Assembly (NCBI RefSeq): GCF_024508295.1
Contig: NZ_CP101990.1
Span: 744,001-808,000 of the forward strand
Source of the DNA: Aeromicrobium duanguangcaii
GTDB taxonomy: Bacteria; Actinomycetota; Actinomycetes; Propionibacteriales; Nocardioidaceae
Reading direction: 5' to 3'
Length of the DNA stretch: 64,000 nucleotides
Shown: positions 7,081 through 15,603 of the stretch, piece by piece
Layout of the letters: every line of letters begins with the position of its first letter
Numbering within the stretch: position 1 is the first letter of the stretch
Notes under the pieces: generated by a model
Databases searched by the model: none
Seen by the model: the letters and a program-made list of their open reading frames with translations, nothing else
What the model was told of the DNA's origin: nothing
Made by a program: the position numbers and the translations under genes

Positions 7081-8499
7081 TCAGGTGATCAGCGCGGCCG
7101 CCATGACCAGGGGCAGCGACACGATCGACGCGACCGACGTGACCAGTGTCAGGGTCTTCAAGGTGCCCTTGGTCGAGAGGCCGAGCAGGGACTTGAACAT
7201 CCAGAAGAAGTTGCTGTTGACCTGGAGCGCGAACATGGCCCCCGATGCGATCGCCAGACCGATCACGATCGGCGAGACCGTCAGTGAGTCCAGGATCGGC
7301 CCGATGATGCCGGCAGCGGTGATCGCCGCGACCGACACCGAGCCGATCGCCAGGTGCAGCACGGCCGCGATGAACCACGCGAGCAGGATGCTCAGGATCA
7401 CCGGTGCGCCCTCGTCGGCCTGGAAGAGGTCGCCCAGCACGGAATCGAGGCCGGTCGCCTCGATCACGGCGCCGAGCGAACCGCCGACGCCGGTGATCAG
7501 CAGGATCTCTCCGGTGGTGTGGAATCCGGCGGTCATCGCCGTGCCGGTGCGCTCCACCCCCGCCGACACCCGGCTGAGCAGGTACGCCCCGAGGAGTCCG
7601 AGGAAGAGCGCCAGGTTGGCATCGCCAAGGAAGGCGATGAACGGGGTGGACCAGCCGCCGAGCTCGGCGAAGGCGCCGAAGGCGATCAGGACCAGCGGCA
7701 CGAGGATCGGGAGCAGCAGCACGGTCAGCGGCAGTCGGCGTACGCCCTCGTCCTGCTCGATCTGGCGTGCCTGGTCCTCGGCGCGTGACATCGCCTCGTG
7801 CGCCGAGACCCCCTCGCGGGCGCGCTGCGCCGCGTCGGCGGCCTCCTGCTCGGCCATCGCCTCGTCCACCTCCTCGTCGGTCTCGGGGTCCCAGAAGCCG
7901 ACGCTGTACAGAAGCCGCATCAGCATCGTTGCGACGAGCGCGGCGACGAGACCGATGGCCAGTCCGTAGAGGAGCCAGGCGCCGAGCTGGATGTCGAGCA
8001 GTCCCGCGATGGAGATCGCGGCGAGGCCGGGGATCACGAAGACGTAGCCGGCGAAGATGCCGCCCCCGAGCGCGGACGCCATGACAGGCAGGCCCGTCCG
8101 CCCCATGAACGGGGCGGCGCTGCGCGCCACGGGCGCAGCCAGGACCACCTGCACGTCGACGTAGATCGACGGCATCACCACGGCCAGGAGCGAGGTCAGC
8201 GCGTACGGCACCCGCCCGGCTCCGACCCTCTGCACGAGCAGGCCGACCAGTCTGCGGAAGGCGCCGGTGGAGTGCAGCAGCGCCCCGATCAGCACGCCGA
8301 AGCCGATCAGGAGCCCGACTTCGGCCATGATGCCGCCGAAGCCGACGGTGATGGCCTCGACCGTTCCGGCGAATCCCACCCCGGCGGCGAGTCCGAGATA
8401 GAGCGAGCCCAGGACCAGCGAGATCACCGGGTCGACACGCACCTTGATGATGAGCGCGATCACCAGGACGATGGCGATGGCAGTGTGGACGGCAACCAT
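7081..8499 (-). CDS. GntP-family gluconate:H+ symporter
   Basis: A 472-residue polytopic membrane protein (about 12-14 hydrophobic segments) beginning MVAVHTAIAIVLVIALIIKV. The sequences GFGGIMAEVGLLIGFGVLIG, SIYVDVQVVLAAPVARS and LVNSNFFWMF-like AL QVNSNFFWMF are typical of the GntP family of gluconate/hexonate permeases. A charged cytoplasmic loop at about residues 205-250 (DEEVDEAMAEQEAADAAQRA) is longer than in E. coli GntP. GAGGG precedes the ATG. No gluconate kinase or other catabolic gene is adjacent, so the substrate is uncertain. Repeat element A lies about 75 bp upstream of the start. Confidence 0.85.
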   Translation of the reverse strand: MVAVHTAIAIVLVIALIIKVRVDPVISLVLGSLYLGLAAGVGFAGTVEAITVGFGGIMAEVGLLIGFGVLIGALLHSTGAFRRLVGLLVQRVGAGRVPYALTSLLAVVMPSIYVDVQVVLAAPVARSAAPFMGRTGLPVMASALGGGIFAGYVFVIPGLAAISIAGLLDIQLGAWLLYGLAIGLVAALVATMLMRLLYSVGFWDPETDEEVDEAMAEQEAADAAQRAREGVSAHEAMSRAEDQARQIEQDEGVRRLPLTVLLLPILVPLVLIAFGAFAELGGWSTPFIAFLGDANLALFLGLLGAYLLSRVSAGVERTGTAMTAGFHTTGEILLITGVGGSLGAVIEATGLDSVLGDLFQADEGAPVILSILLAWFIAAVLHLAIGSVSVAAITAAGIIGPILDSLTVSPIVIGLAIASGAMFALQVNSNFFWMFKSLLGLSTKGTLKTLTLVTSVASIVSLPLVMAAALIT

Positions 8500-8574
8500 G
8501 ATGACCCTCGTTCGTCAGGGACTTCCTGTCTATCCTGCTCGATTCGACTTGACCATCCCCACGGTGACTCTCGC

Positions 8575-8653
8575 CAGGTATTGCGGGAAGTTCCTTCGGA
8601 GTCGTCCTGAATGGACGACCAGCCGGACGACCCATCGGGCCGAGGTGCACCGG
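8575..8653. repeat. intergenic repeat element A
   Basis: About 76 bp that align with 12852-12928 at roughly 74% identity by eye, sharing CAGGTATTGCGGG at one end and TCGGGCCGAGG at the other. Both copies lie 75-95 bp upstream of a minus-strand transporter gene. Function unknown; a shared promoter or operator region or a small mobile repeat are both possible. Confidence 0.6.
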
Positions 8654-8701
8654 ACGAATGAGTGAGCGCAGGGAACGTCAGACCCGAAGACGGGGTTACG
8701 G

Positions 8702-9289
8702 CTACCTCGTTGGTCGAGTGCTTCGAGGCTCCTTGTCGTGCCGCTCTCGCCAAGCCTGCTGCTTGGCTCGGTTGCCGCACAACTGCATGGAGCACCACTT
8801 GCCGGTACGGGCTCGGGAGTGGTCGTAGAAGGCCCAGCGGCAGGCGTCGTTCTTGCAGACCTTGAGGCGCCCCCAGGTGCCGTCGCCGGCGGCTTGAACG
8901 ACGATCGCGAGAAGGGCGCCGAGTGCTTCGTCGATCCCGTGCGCCCGAGGACGCGGGGTCCACGTCGCGTCCGGGGTGAGCGCGAGACCGAGACCGGCCC
9001 GCTCGGCGGCGGCGTTGATCGTCATGACTGCCTCAGGCGGAACCGATGCGTCCGAGTCGTTGGCCGTCAGGGCCTCTCTGAGCGCCTCGCGCAGATCGAC
9101 GGCATGCCTCAGGTCGTGTTCGTCGGCGTCGATGGCTGTCCGGCTGAGCGAGGCCCCGCGTAGCCAACGAGCCAAGGCTTCCGGTGTCGACAGTTGTTCG
9201 GTCCCCGCCTCCAGGTCGCAGGTGTTGACGAACTGACGCACCACTTCGAGGGGGGCGGGTGCTGCTGGAGCCGATGCCGATGCCGTCAC
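8702..9289 (-). CDS. CGNR zinc-finger protein (ABATE-type putative stress regulator)
   Basis: A 195-residue protein with an N-terminal ABATE domain (PLEVVRQFVNTCDLEAG...LRHAVDLREALR) and a C-terminal zinc finger CKNDACRWAFYDHSRARTGKWCSMQLCGNRAK, which contains the eponymous CGNR. These are predicted transcription regulators in actinobacteria. It begins with GTG 9289 and is transcribed away from an MFS transporter gene only 54 bp off, with a palindrome between them, so it probably controls that transporter and itself. Confidence 0.87.
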   Translation of the reverse strand: MTASASAPAAPAPLEVVRQFVNTCDLEAGTEQLSTPEALARWLRGASLSRTAIDADEHDLRHAVDLREALREALTANDSDASVPPEAVMTINAAAERAGLGLALTPDATWTPRPRAHGIDEALGALLAIVVQAAGDGTWGRLKVCKNDACRWAFYDHSRARTGKWCSMQLCGNRAKQQAWRERHDKEPRSTRPTR

Positions 9290-9321
9290 AGCGTCAGTTT
9301 AACCAGTGCCGCTCGAATCAC

Positions 9322-9334
9322 GGTTATGATAACC
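9322..9334. promoter_or_regulatory. palindrome between CGNR regulator and MFS exporter
   Basis: GGTTAT-G-ATAACC is a perfect inverted repeat in the 54-bp gap between the divergent starts at 9289 and 9344. It is the only strong symmetry there and is a natural operator candidate for the CGNR protein. Confidence 0.5.
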
Positions 9335-9343
9335 TCTGTATGC

Positions 9344-10639
9344 ATGACACCAGTTACGTCATCGTCCACGGCGTGGTCCGTTCCGAACTTCCGGCGGCTG
9401 TGGACGGCGTCTGCGGCCTCCTCCCTTGGATCTGAGGTCGCCGAGATCGCCATGCCCATGCTGGTGATCCTCACGTTGTCGGCGAGCGCGACGGAGGTCG
9501 GCTGGCTGCGCGCGGCGCAGTTCTTGCCGTTCCTGCTGGTGACACTTCCCCTCGGCGTCCTCGTCGACCGGTGGCGGGGCCGGCGTTTGTCATTGCTTGT
9601 CGGCGCCGACGCGGGGCGCTTCGTGCTCTTCGCGGCACTCCCGCTCCTGGTCTGGGCCGGAGTGTCCAACGTCGCCCTGTTCTACCCGCTCGTCTTCGCC
9701 ATCGGGACCCTCACGGTGCTGTACCAGGTCGCCGACTTCGCTTTCCTGCCCAGCGTGGTCGGGGCCCATCAGTTGGTCGATGCGAACGGCAAGATCGCCG
9801 CGACGTCCTCCGCGAGCGAGATCGCCGGCCGAGGCCTGGGCGGGCTGCTCGTGCAGGCCGTCACCGCACCCGCCGCCATCGCACTCACCGCCGTCACCTT
9901 CGGTCTCTCGGCACTCAGCCTGCGACGCATCAAGGTGGGCCAACTCGACTCGCCGCCAGAGGAGTCGCTGGAGGAACCACGGCGACCGGCACGACAGGAG
10001 ATCCTCGAGGGCCTGCGGCACGCCTTCACCAACCGCTACATCAGAGCCCTGCTCGGTGAGGCAGCCACCTTCAACCTCTTCAACGAGCTGTTCATCATCG
10101 GACTGCTGCTGTGGACACTTCGCGATCTCGACCTCGGTGCCTTCGCGACCGGTCTGGTCTTCACCGCCGGTGGGTTGGGATCATTCCTCGGCGCATGGTT
10201 CGGCGCCCGTGCGACCGAGCGCTTCGGTTACGGCCGAGTCCTGCTCCTGACCATGGCGGTCGGGAACACCGCACCCCTGGCGGCGGCCCTGGCGGACCGG
10301 GCCGCAGTGGGCCCGGTGGTCGTCCTGTGCGCATTGTTCACCCTGGTCGGTCTCGGCTCAGGCATCGCGAACGTGCACGCGGTCAGCCTTCGCCAGACCA
10401 CCCTTCCCGAGGAGTTGCGCGGCCGAGTCAATGCTGCCTACCGACTGATCTCCTGGGGGGCGATTCCGGTAGGCGCAGCCGTCGGAGGACTGGCCGCCGC
10501 GCGTATCGGGGGCCAGGGCACCATGCTGATCGGCGCCGCGGGGATGGCGGCCGCGACGCTGTGGGTCGCGATCTCGCCGGTGCCGCGGTTGCGCCGGATC
10601 GAGGAGGCACATCCACCGTCGTCGCGGAGCGGCTCCTGA
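9344..10639 (+). CDS. MFS transporter (EntS/multidrug-exporter type)
   Basis: About 431 residues with twelve predicted membrane segments. The opening STAWSVPNFRRLWTASAASS followed by GSEVAEIAMPMLVILTLSAS and the loop LGVLVDRWRGRRLSLL are characteristic of the MFS branch related to enterobactin exporter EntS and macrolide efflux proteins. ATG 9344 is chosen because family members start a few residues before the WSVPNFRRLW motif; no clear ribosome-binding site is seen, so the transcript may be leaderless. The substrate is unknown. Confidence 0.82.
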   Translation: MTPVTSSSTAWSVPNFRRLWTASAASSLGSEVAEIAMPMLVILTLSASATEVGWLRAAQFLPFLLVTLPLGVLVDRWRGRRLSLLVGADAGRFVLFAALPLLVWAGVSNVALFYPLVFAIGTLTVLYQVADFAFLPSVVGAHQLVDANGKIAATSSASEIAGRGLGGLLVQAVTAPAAIALTAVTFGLSALSLRRIKVGQLDSPPEESLEEPRRPARQEILEGLRHAFTNRYIRALLGEAATFNLFNELFIIGLLLWTLRDLDLGAFATGLVFTAGGLGSFLGAWFGARATERFGYGRVLLLTMAVGNTAPLAAALADRAAVGPVVVLCALFTLVGLGSGIANVHAVSLRQTTLPEELRGRVNAAYRLISWGAIPVGAAVGGLAAARIGGQGTMLIGAAGMAAATLWVAISPVPRLRRIEEAHPPSSRSGS

Positions 10640-10706
10640 GCGAGCAACGCGCGGTCAGCCACGATCCCGACCCGAGCGTTTTCGCGCCCAGACTGCCGGC
10701 GCCGGG

Positions 10707-12758
10707 TCACCGGCCGGCGCCGACCAGGGGCTCCTCGGCCGGCGAGATGTCCGCCTCCGCCCGCTCGACCACGACGCGCCGGACCACGGACGCGATCGCG
10801 GTGCCGATCACCTCGGGTGAGTTGTCGCTCGTCCCCTCGAGATGGTCCGTGATCCACGCCACGAGGTCATCTCGCAGCCGGTCTACCGCGCCCCTGCCCC
10901 GGGCGGTCAGGGTCAGGTCGTCGAGGTCGCCCTCGACGTACCCGGCGGAGATGACCCGGCGGAAGGGCGGCTCGAGCACCGCGGTCGGCAGGTTGCGGGA
11001 CCGCGCAATCTGACCGACGTCGGCGTGATGACCGGCGGCGGTGAGCCCGTGGACCTGGACGACCGCCCAGAGCCCGGCCGCATCGAGATCCTCCTCACCG
11101 GACTGCAGGAGGTCCAGCACCCGGTCGCGGTGCCGACCGTAGAGCAGGTTCGTGATCCGCCGGGACAGCACCTCCTCGTTGGCCGGCGAGTCTGGGGCAC
11201 CGAATCCGGCGCCGAGATCCGGGGCGGCGCCGGCCACGGTGTCGGCGAGCTTGACCTGCGGCAGCACGAGCGCCAGGACGAAGGCGATCACGGCGACCGG
11301 GACCGCCCACAGGAACACGTGGGTCAGCGCCTCGGAGTAGGCGTCGACGATCGGCGCGATCACCCGCTCGGGGAGTGCATGCAGCGCTTCCGGCGTCGCG
11401 CGGTCGGCGGGCGTGACGCTGGGTGCCTTGGCGATGGCGTCGGGCAGTCGGCTCTGGAGGAAGTTGCCGTAGAGGGTCCCGAAGATCGCCGCGCCGAAGG
11501 CGCTGCCCATGGTGCGGAAGAACGTGACGCCGGAGGTGGCGACTCCGAGGTCGCTGTACTGGGCCGAGCCCTGCACGACGATCGTGAGCACCTGCATGCT
11601 CATGCCGATGCCGAGTCCCAGGACGAACAGGTACAGCGAGGAGACGGCGAGCGGGGTCGACGGATCCATCCGCGAGAGCAGGAAGAGACCCAGAGCCATC
11701 ACCAGGCTGCCGACGACCGGGAAGACCTTGTAGCGACCGGTCTTGCTGACGAGGTTGCCGGCGGTGACCGAGGTGATCAGCAGCCCCACCACCAGCGGCA
11801 GCAGGCGGAACCCGGACTCCGTCGCGGAGATGCCCTCGACGTACTGGAAGAACGTGGGCAGGAACGTCATCGCGCCGAGCATCGTGAAACCGACGACGAA
11901 GCTCAGCGCGCAGCAGGCGGTGAAGACCTTGGCGCCGAACAGGCGCGGCGGCAGGATCGGATCCGCCGCCCGCCGCTCGATGAGCACGAAGACGCCGAGG
12001 ACCGCGACGCCACCGACCAGGAGGCCGATGATCTGCCACGAGCCCCACGCGTACGTCGTGCCACCGAAGCTGGTCGCCAGGATCAGCATCGAGGCACCCA
12101 CGGCGACCGCGGCCATGCCGAGGTAGTCGATGCGCGGCTTGGCTCCGCGGGGCACCCGGGGGATGGTCCAGCGTGCGGCGACGACCACGATGGCGGCCAG
12201 TGGGACGTTGACGTAGAAGCACCAGCGCCAGCTGGCGTTGTCGGTCAGCAGCCCGCCCACCAGCGGTCCGATGACGGTTGCGAGGCCGAAGACGGCGCCG
12301 AGCGCGCCCTGGAATTTCCCGCGCTCGCGCAGCGGGATGATGTCGGCGATGAGGGCGGTGGCCGTGACGGTGAGCCCGCCCGCGCCGATCCCCTGCAGCG
12401 CCCGGGAGCCGATCAACCAGACCATGCCGTCGGCGAGGCCGCACAACGCCGAGCCCGCGATGAAGATGATGACGCTGAGCTGGAAGACGAGCTTGCGGCC
12501 GAACTGGTCGCCGAGCTTCCCGGCCAGCACGGTGACCGTGGTCTGGGCGAGCAGGTAGGACGTGACCACCCAGGACACGTGCGTGCCGCCGCCGAGGTCG
12601 CCGACGATGGTCGGCAGCGCCGTGGACACGATCGTCGCGTCGAGCGCGGCCAGCAGCATGCCCATGCCGATGGTCGCGAAGGCGGCGATCCGGCGCCAGC
12701 CGGTGAGCGCCCGTGTGGCAACCGGCGCGGGCGCCGGTGTGGTGGCGATGGCTGACAA
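10707..12758 (-). CDS. DHA2-family MFS drug transporter with C-terminal winged-helix-like domain
   Basis: A 683-residue protein if translation starts at TTG 12758, which is preceded by GGAGGAG at good spacing; an in-frame ATG further upstream (12839) lacks one. The first about 525 residues form a 14-segment DHA2/EmrB-QacA transporter (AALDATIVSTALPTIVGDLGG, SWVVTSYLLAQT, GKLGDQFGRK, LQGIGAGGL). The last about 155 residues are soluble: NEEVLSRRITNLLYGRHRDR, then DLDAAGLWAVVQVHG and FRRVISAGYVEGDLDDLTLTARGR, which reads like a MarR-type winged helix. Such tails occur in some actinobacterial exporters; here it may sense substrate or bind DNA. The tail function is inferred. Confidence 0.82.
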   Translation of the reverse strand: MSAIATTPAPAPVATRALTGWRRIAAFATIGMGMLLAALDATIVSTALPTIVGDLGGGTHVSWVVTSYLLAQTTVTVLAGKLGDQFGRKLVFQLSVIIFIAGSALCGLADGMVWLIGSRALQGIGAGGLTVTATALIADIIPLRERGKFQGALGAVFGLATVIGPLVGGLLTDNASWRWCFYVNVPLAAIVVVAARWTIPRVPRGAKPRIDYLGMAAVAVGASMLILATSFGGTTYAWGSWQIIGLLVGGVAVLGVFVLIERRAADPILPPRLFGAKVFTACCALSFVVGFTMLGAMTFLPTFFQYVEGISATESGFRLLPLVVGLLITSVTAGNLVSKTGRYKVFPVVGSLVMALGLFLLSRMDPSTPLAVSSLYLFVLGLGIGMSMQVLTIVVQGSAQYSDLGVATSGVTFFRTMGSAFGAAIFGTLYGNFLQSRLPDAIAKAPSVTPADRATPEALHALPERVIAPIVDAYSEALTHVFLWAVPVAVIAFVLALVLPQVKLADTVAGAAPDLGAGFGAPDSPANEEVLSRRITNLLYGRHRDRVLDLLQSGEEDLDAAGLWAVVQVHGLTAAGHHADVGQIARSRNLPTAVLEPPFRRVISAGYVEGDLDDLTLTARGRGAVDRLRDDLVAWITDHLEGTSDNSPEVIGTAIASVVRRVVVERAEADISPAEEPLVGAGR

Positions 12759-12851
12759 GGCTCTCCTCCTCCGAGAGGGGACACCCTCAGTACACCCCAG
12801 TGCGTTGCGCAACGCGCGTTCACGCCCGCAGCTGCCCACTCTCGGCTTCCA

Positions 12852-12928
12852 CAGGTATTGCGGGGCACTCCAGCGGAGCTAGCCTGAAAGGACAAGCAGC
12901 CGGGCCCGTTCGGGCCGAGGCGTACGGG
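12852..12928. repeat. intergenic repeat element B
   Basis: Second copy of the element at 8575-8653. It lies between the divergent DHA2 transporter and choloylglycine-hydrolase-family genes and could include promoters for either. Confidence 0.6.
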
Positions 12929-12988
12929 AGCGGGGCCGCGGCAACCGGATGCACGAACGTCGTGGCTTCGCCGACAGGGGGGCGACAC

Positions 12989-13939
12989 ATGTGCACGAGC
13001 ATCAGATTCTCCGACGGGAACGGGCATCTCTATCTGGCCCGCAATCTCGACTGGACGGTCGGCTACGGCGAGCGGGTGGTGGTGACGCCCACCGGCTATG
13101 AGACAAAGTCGCCGTTCGGGGCGGTCCCGAGCATCCGGCATGCCGTCATCGGCATGGGGATCGTCGAGGAGGACACGCCGCTGTACTTCGACTGCGGCAA
13201 CGATGCTGGCCTGGCGGTGGCCGGCCTGAACTTCCCCGGCTACGCGAGCTACGCGCCGGAGCCGGTCGACGGCAAGACGAATGTGGCCGCCTTCGAGTTC
13301 CCGCTGTGGGTGGCCTCGCAGTTCACCAGCGTCGACGAGGTCGAGACCGCCCTCGGTGACGTGGCGATCGTCGACAAGCCGATCAACGACACGTACCCGA
13401 GCTCGCTGCTGCACTGGATCATCGGCGACGCGACGCGCGCCATCGTGGTCGAGTACACCAGCGAGGGCATGCAGGTCTTCGAGGACGACGTCGACGTCCT
13501 GGCGAACCAGCCGGGCTTCGGGTGGCACCACGAGAACCTGCGCAACTACCTGAACGTGGGCCCGGAGTTCCTCGAGGACGTCGTCGTCGGACGCGCACAC
13601 CTGGCGGCGTTCGGCTCCGGCTCGCGCATGCGCGGCGTCCCCGGTGACTACTACTCGCCGTCACGATTCGTGCGCGCGGCCTACGTCAACTCCCACTACC
13701 CGGACAAGACCACCGAGGAGGAGAACGTCAGCCGGGCGTTCCACACGCTCCAGCAGGTGGCGATGGTGGACGGCAGTGCGGCCATGGGGGGCTCCGGCGA
13801 GTTCGAGAAGACGATCTACACCGGGCTCTTCTCGGGGCGGACCGGGACGTACTACTGGAACACCTACGACGACCCCGCGATCCAGAGTGTGGCGTTGGCC
13901 GACCACGAGCCCGACGGGAGCAAGCTCGTCATCGTCTGA
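12989..13939 (+). CDS. choloylglycine hydrolase-family (linear amide) C-N hydrolase
   Basis: A 316-residue Ntn-hydrolase. Met1 is followed by Cys2 (MCTSIRF), which becomes the catalytic N-terminal nucleophile after Met removal; Arg18 and Asp21 of LARNLDW are also the expected active-site residues. ATG 12989 is fixed by Cys2 and is preceded by a G-rich stretch (AGGGGGGCG). Family members deconjugate bile salts, hydrolyse penicillin V or cleave acyl-homoserine lactones; the sequence does not say which, and a free-living host makes bile salts only one possibility. No signal peptide is seen. Confidence 0.88.
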   Translation: MCTSIRFSDGNGHLYLARNLDWTVGYGERVVVTPTGYETKSPFGAVPSIRHAVIGMGIVEEDTPLYFDCGNDAGLAVAGLNFPGYASYAPEPVDGKTNVAAFEFPLWVASQFTSVDEVETALGDVAIVDKPINDTYPSSLLHWIIGDATRAIVVEYTSEGMQVFEDDVDVLANQPGFGWHHENLRNYLNVGPEFLEDVVVGRAHLAAFGSGSRMRGVPGDYYSPSRFVRAAYVNSHYPDKTTEEENVSRAFHTLQQVAMVDGSAAMGGSGEFEKTIYTGLFSGRTGTYYWNTYDDPAIQSVALADHEPDGSKLVIV

Positions 13940-14110
13940 CGGGTCCGTCTCAGGCCGAGGGCGCTGACGCCCGGACGGCGCGCTGGGCCGACGGCGATCA
14001 GGACGTCACAATCGGTGTCGGTCCGGTCGGACCACGCCCCGTTCTTCATCGGCGCGAGCGTCCTCAGCGCCGTGATCCTGGTGGCGATGCGCTGACGAGA
14101 ACGGCGGCGC

Positions 14111-14686
14111 TCAGCGACCGGGAGCCCACCCGCACAGGCCCCGGTCGAGCAGGTCGATGAGCCACTCGAAGCTCTCGTCGATCTCCGTCGACCACTGGAA
14201 TCCGTGCGCCGACTGCAAGGTGGCGAAACCGTGGAAGGCACTGCGCAGCGAGCGCAGCGCGTGGTCCATGTCGCCGGGTGCGATCTCGTAGCCGTGCAGG
14301 ATGCAGGTGAAGGAGTCGAGCAGGCGGGCCCCGGCGACGCCGATCGGGTCGTCGGGGCCGGTCGGCTCGATGCCGATGCTGGCGGCATACCGCCCCGGGT
14401 GGGCCAGCACGTAGGCACGGAACGCCCGCCCCGCGGCGGCGAGCGCATCGCGGCCCGCGTAGCCCTGTGTGGCCACGCCGATCGCGTCGGCCGCCTCGGC
14501 GAGGGCGAGCGCCGCGATCCGGCGGTTCAGGTCGTCGAGACCGGCGACGTGCTTGTAGAGGGACGGCGTCCGGACGTCGAGCCGCGCGGCGAGCCGGGCC
14601 ATGGTCAGTCCCGCGAGGCCGACCTCGTCGGCGAGCTCGGCTCCGGCCTCGGTCACGGCGTCCGACGTCAGCCCTGCCCTAGGCAC
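14111..14686 (-). CDS. TetR/AcrR-family regulator (WHG-type C-terminal domain)
   Basis: A 191-residue protein with a TetR helix-turn-helix near the N-terminus (GLAGLTMARLAARLDVRTPSLYKHV) and a C-terminal ligand domain of the WHG type (ARLLDSFTCILHGYE...FHGFATLQ). Its start overlaps the 3' end of the upstream alpha/beta hydrolase gene by 8 bp, so both form one operon. The palindrome GGCTAA...TTAGCC upstream of the hydrolase is the likely operator, giving autoregulation of the pair. Confidence 0.87.
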   Translation of the reverse strand: MPRAGLTSDAVTEAGAELADEVGLAGLTMARLAARLDVRTPSLYKHVAGLDDLNRRIAALALAEAADAIGVATQGYAGRDALAAAGRAFRAYVLAHPGRYAASIGIEPTGPDDPIGVAGARLLDSFTCILHGYEIAPGDMDHALRSLRSAFHGFATLQSAHGFQWSTEIDESFEWLIDLLDRGLCGWAPGR

Positions 14687-15509
14687 GCGCGGACTTCAGG
14701 AAGGGCAGCATCAGGTCGACGAGCTCGGACGGGAACTGTACGTGCGGGTAGTGGCCGGCGCCGGCGATCATCTCCAGTCGGCCGATGCCGGGCGGCAGCG
14801 CGGCCACGATGGCCTCGCCCTCGGCCTGCGGCGAGGCCCAGTCGGGGTCGAGCGTCCCCTCCACGATGAGCACGGGGGACTGGACGTGGGGCAGCTGGGC
14901 CCCGGCGTCGGCCGGCGTGGTCTTTCCCATCGCCTGGAGCGCCTTCATCCGGCCCGGCTCGCGCAGCATCGCATCGATGCGGTCGAGCCGCTCCTCCCAG
15001 TCCGTGGGCCGTGGGCCGGGGTAGGCCACCTCGAGGTACTTGCGCCACTGGCTCCTGCTGCCCAGGACGGCGGTGCCGAGCAGGTGGAGCATCCCGCGGC
15101 GGAAGCGGGTCACGCGCAGGTCCTTCAAGGACATCTGCTGCTTGCGGGTGAACGGCGCCAGCTCCACCACGGCGCTGACCAGCGACGGGGCCTTCGCCGC
15201 GGCGATCGTGGCGGCGCCACCGGAGATCGAGTGGCCGACCAGGACGGCGGGCCCGCCGAGGTGCTCGATGACCGCGGTCAGGTCGCCGGCGATGTCCGTC
15301 CGGCTGTACGAGGGCCAGTCGGCGCTGGACTCCCCGGAGCCGCGCAGGTCGACGGCCGCCACCCGGTAGCCGGCCTCCACGAGCGCCGGGGTGACGAAGC
15401 GGAAGGCCTCGCGGCTGTCGCCGATGCCGTGGGACAGGACGACCAGCGGTCCCGATCCGGTGACCTCGTACGCGATGGTGCCGCCGTCGACGGTCAGGTG
15501 TTCGGACAT
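14679..15509 (-). CDS. alpha/beta hydrolase
   Basis: A 276-residue alpha/beta-fold hydrolase with an oxyanion-region SHGIGDS (about 26-32), nucleophile Ser94 in VGHSISGG, a downstream Asp (TLDPDW) and His (AGHYPHV). ATG 15509 is used because the domain starts directly after it (MSEHLTVDGGTIAYE). It is the first gene of a two-gene operon with a TetR regulator. Substrate unknown; haloperoxidase/esterase-like relatives are likely. A repressible operon suggests it processes a compound sensed by the TetR protein. Confidence 0.85.
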   Translation of the reverse strand: MSEHLTVDGGTIAYEVTGSGPLVVLSHGIGDSREAFRFVTPALVEAGYRVAAVDLRGSGESSADWPSYSRTDIAGDLTAVIEHLGGPAVLVGHSISGGAATIAAAKAPSLVSAVVELAPFTRKQQMSLKDLRVTRFRRGMLHLLGTAVLGSRSQWRKYLEVAYPGPRPTDWEERLDRIDAMLREPGRMKALQAMGKTTPADAGAQLPHVQSPVLIVEGTLDPDWASPQAEGEAIVAALPPGIGRLEMIAGAGHYPHVQFPSELVDLMLPFLKSARA

Positions 15510-15523
15510 GGCGTCCTCCAGGT

Positions 15524-15540
15524 GGCTAATGGTGTTAGCC
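15524..15540. promoter_or_regulatory. operator of the hydrolase-tetR operon
   Basis: GGCTAAT-GGT-GTTAGCC is an inverted repeat with 6-bp matched arms, 14 bp upstream of the hydrolase start. A further half site TTAGCC lies at 15556-15561. Size and position fit a TetR operator overlapping the promoter. Confidence 0.6.
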
Positions 15541-15603
15541 AGAACGCTACGGCACTTAGCCATGGTTGTCGAGGGGCGGTCATGAACTCGTTATCGTGGC
15601 CCG

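Noticed and set aside
10842-12755. 637-codon plus-strand open frame opposite the DHA2 transporter
   Set aside because: Antisense to a clear 14-helix transporter and made of low-complexity charged residues.
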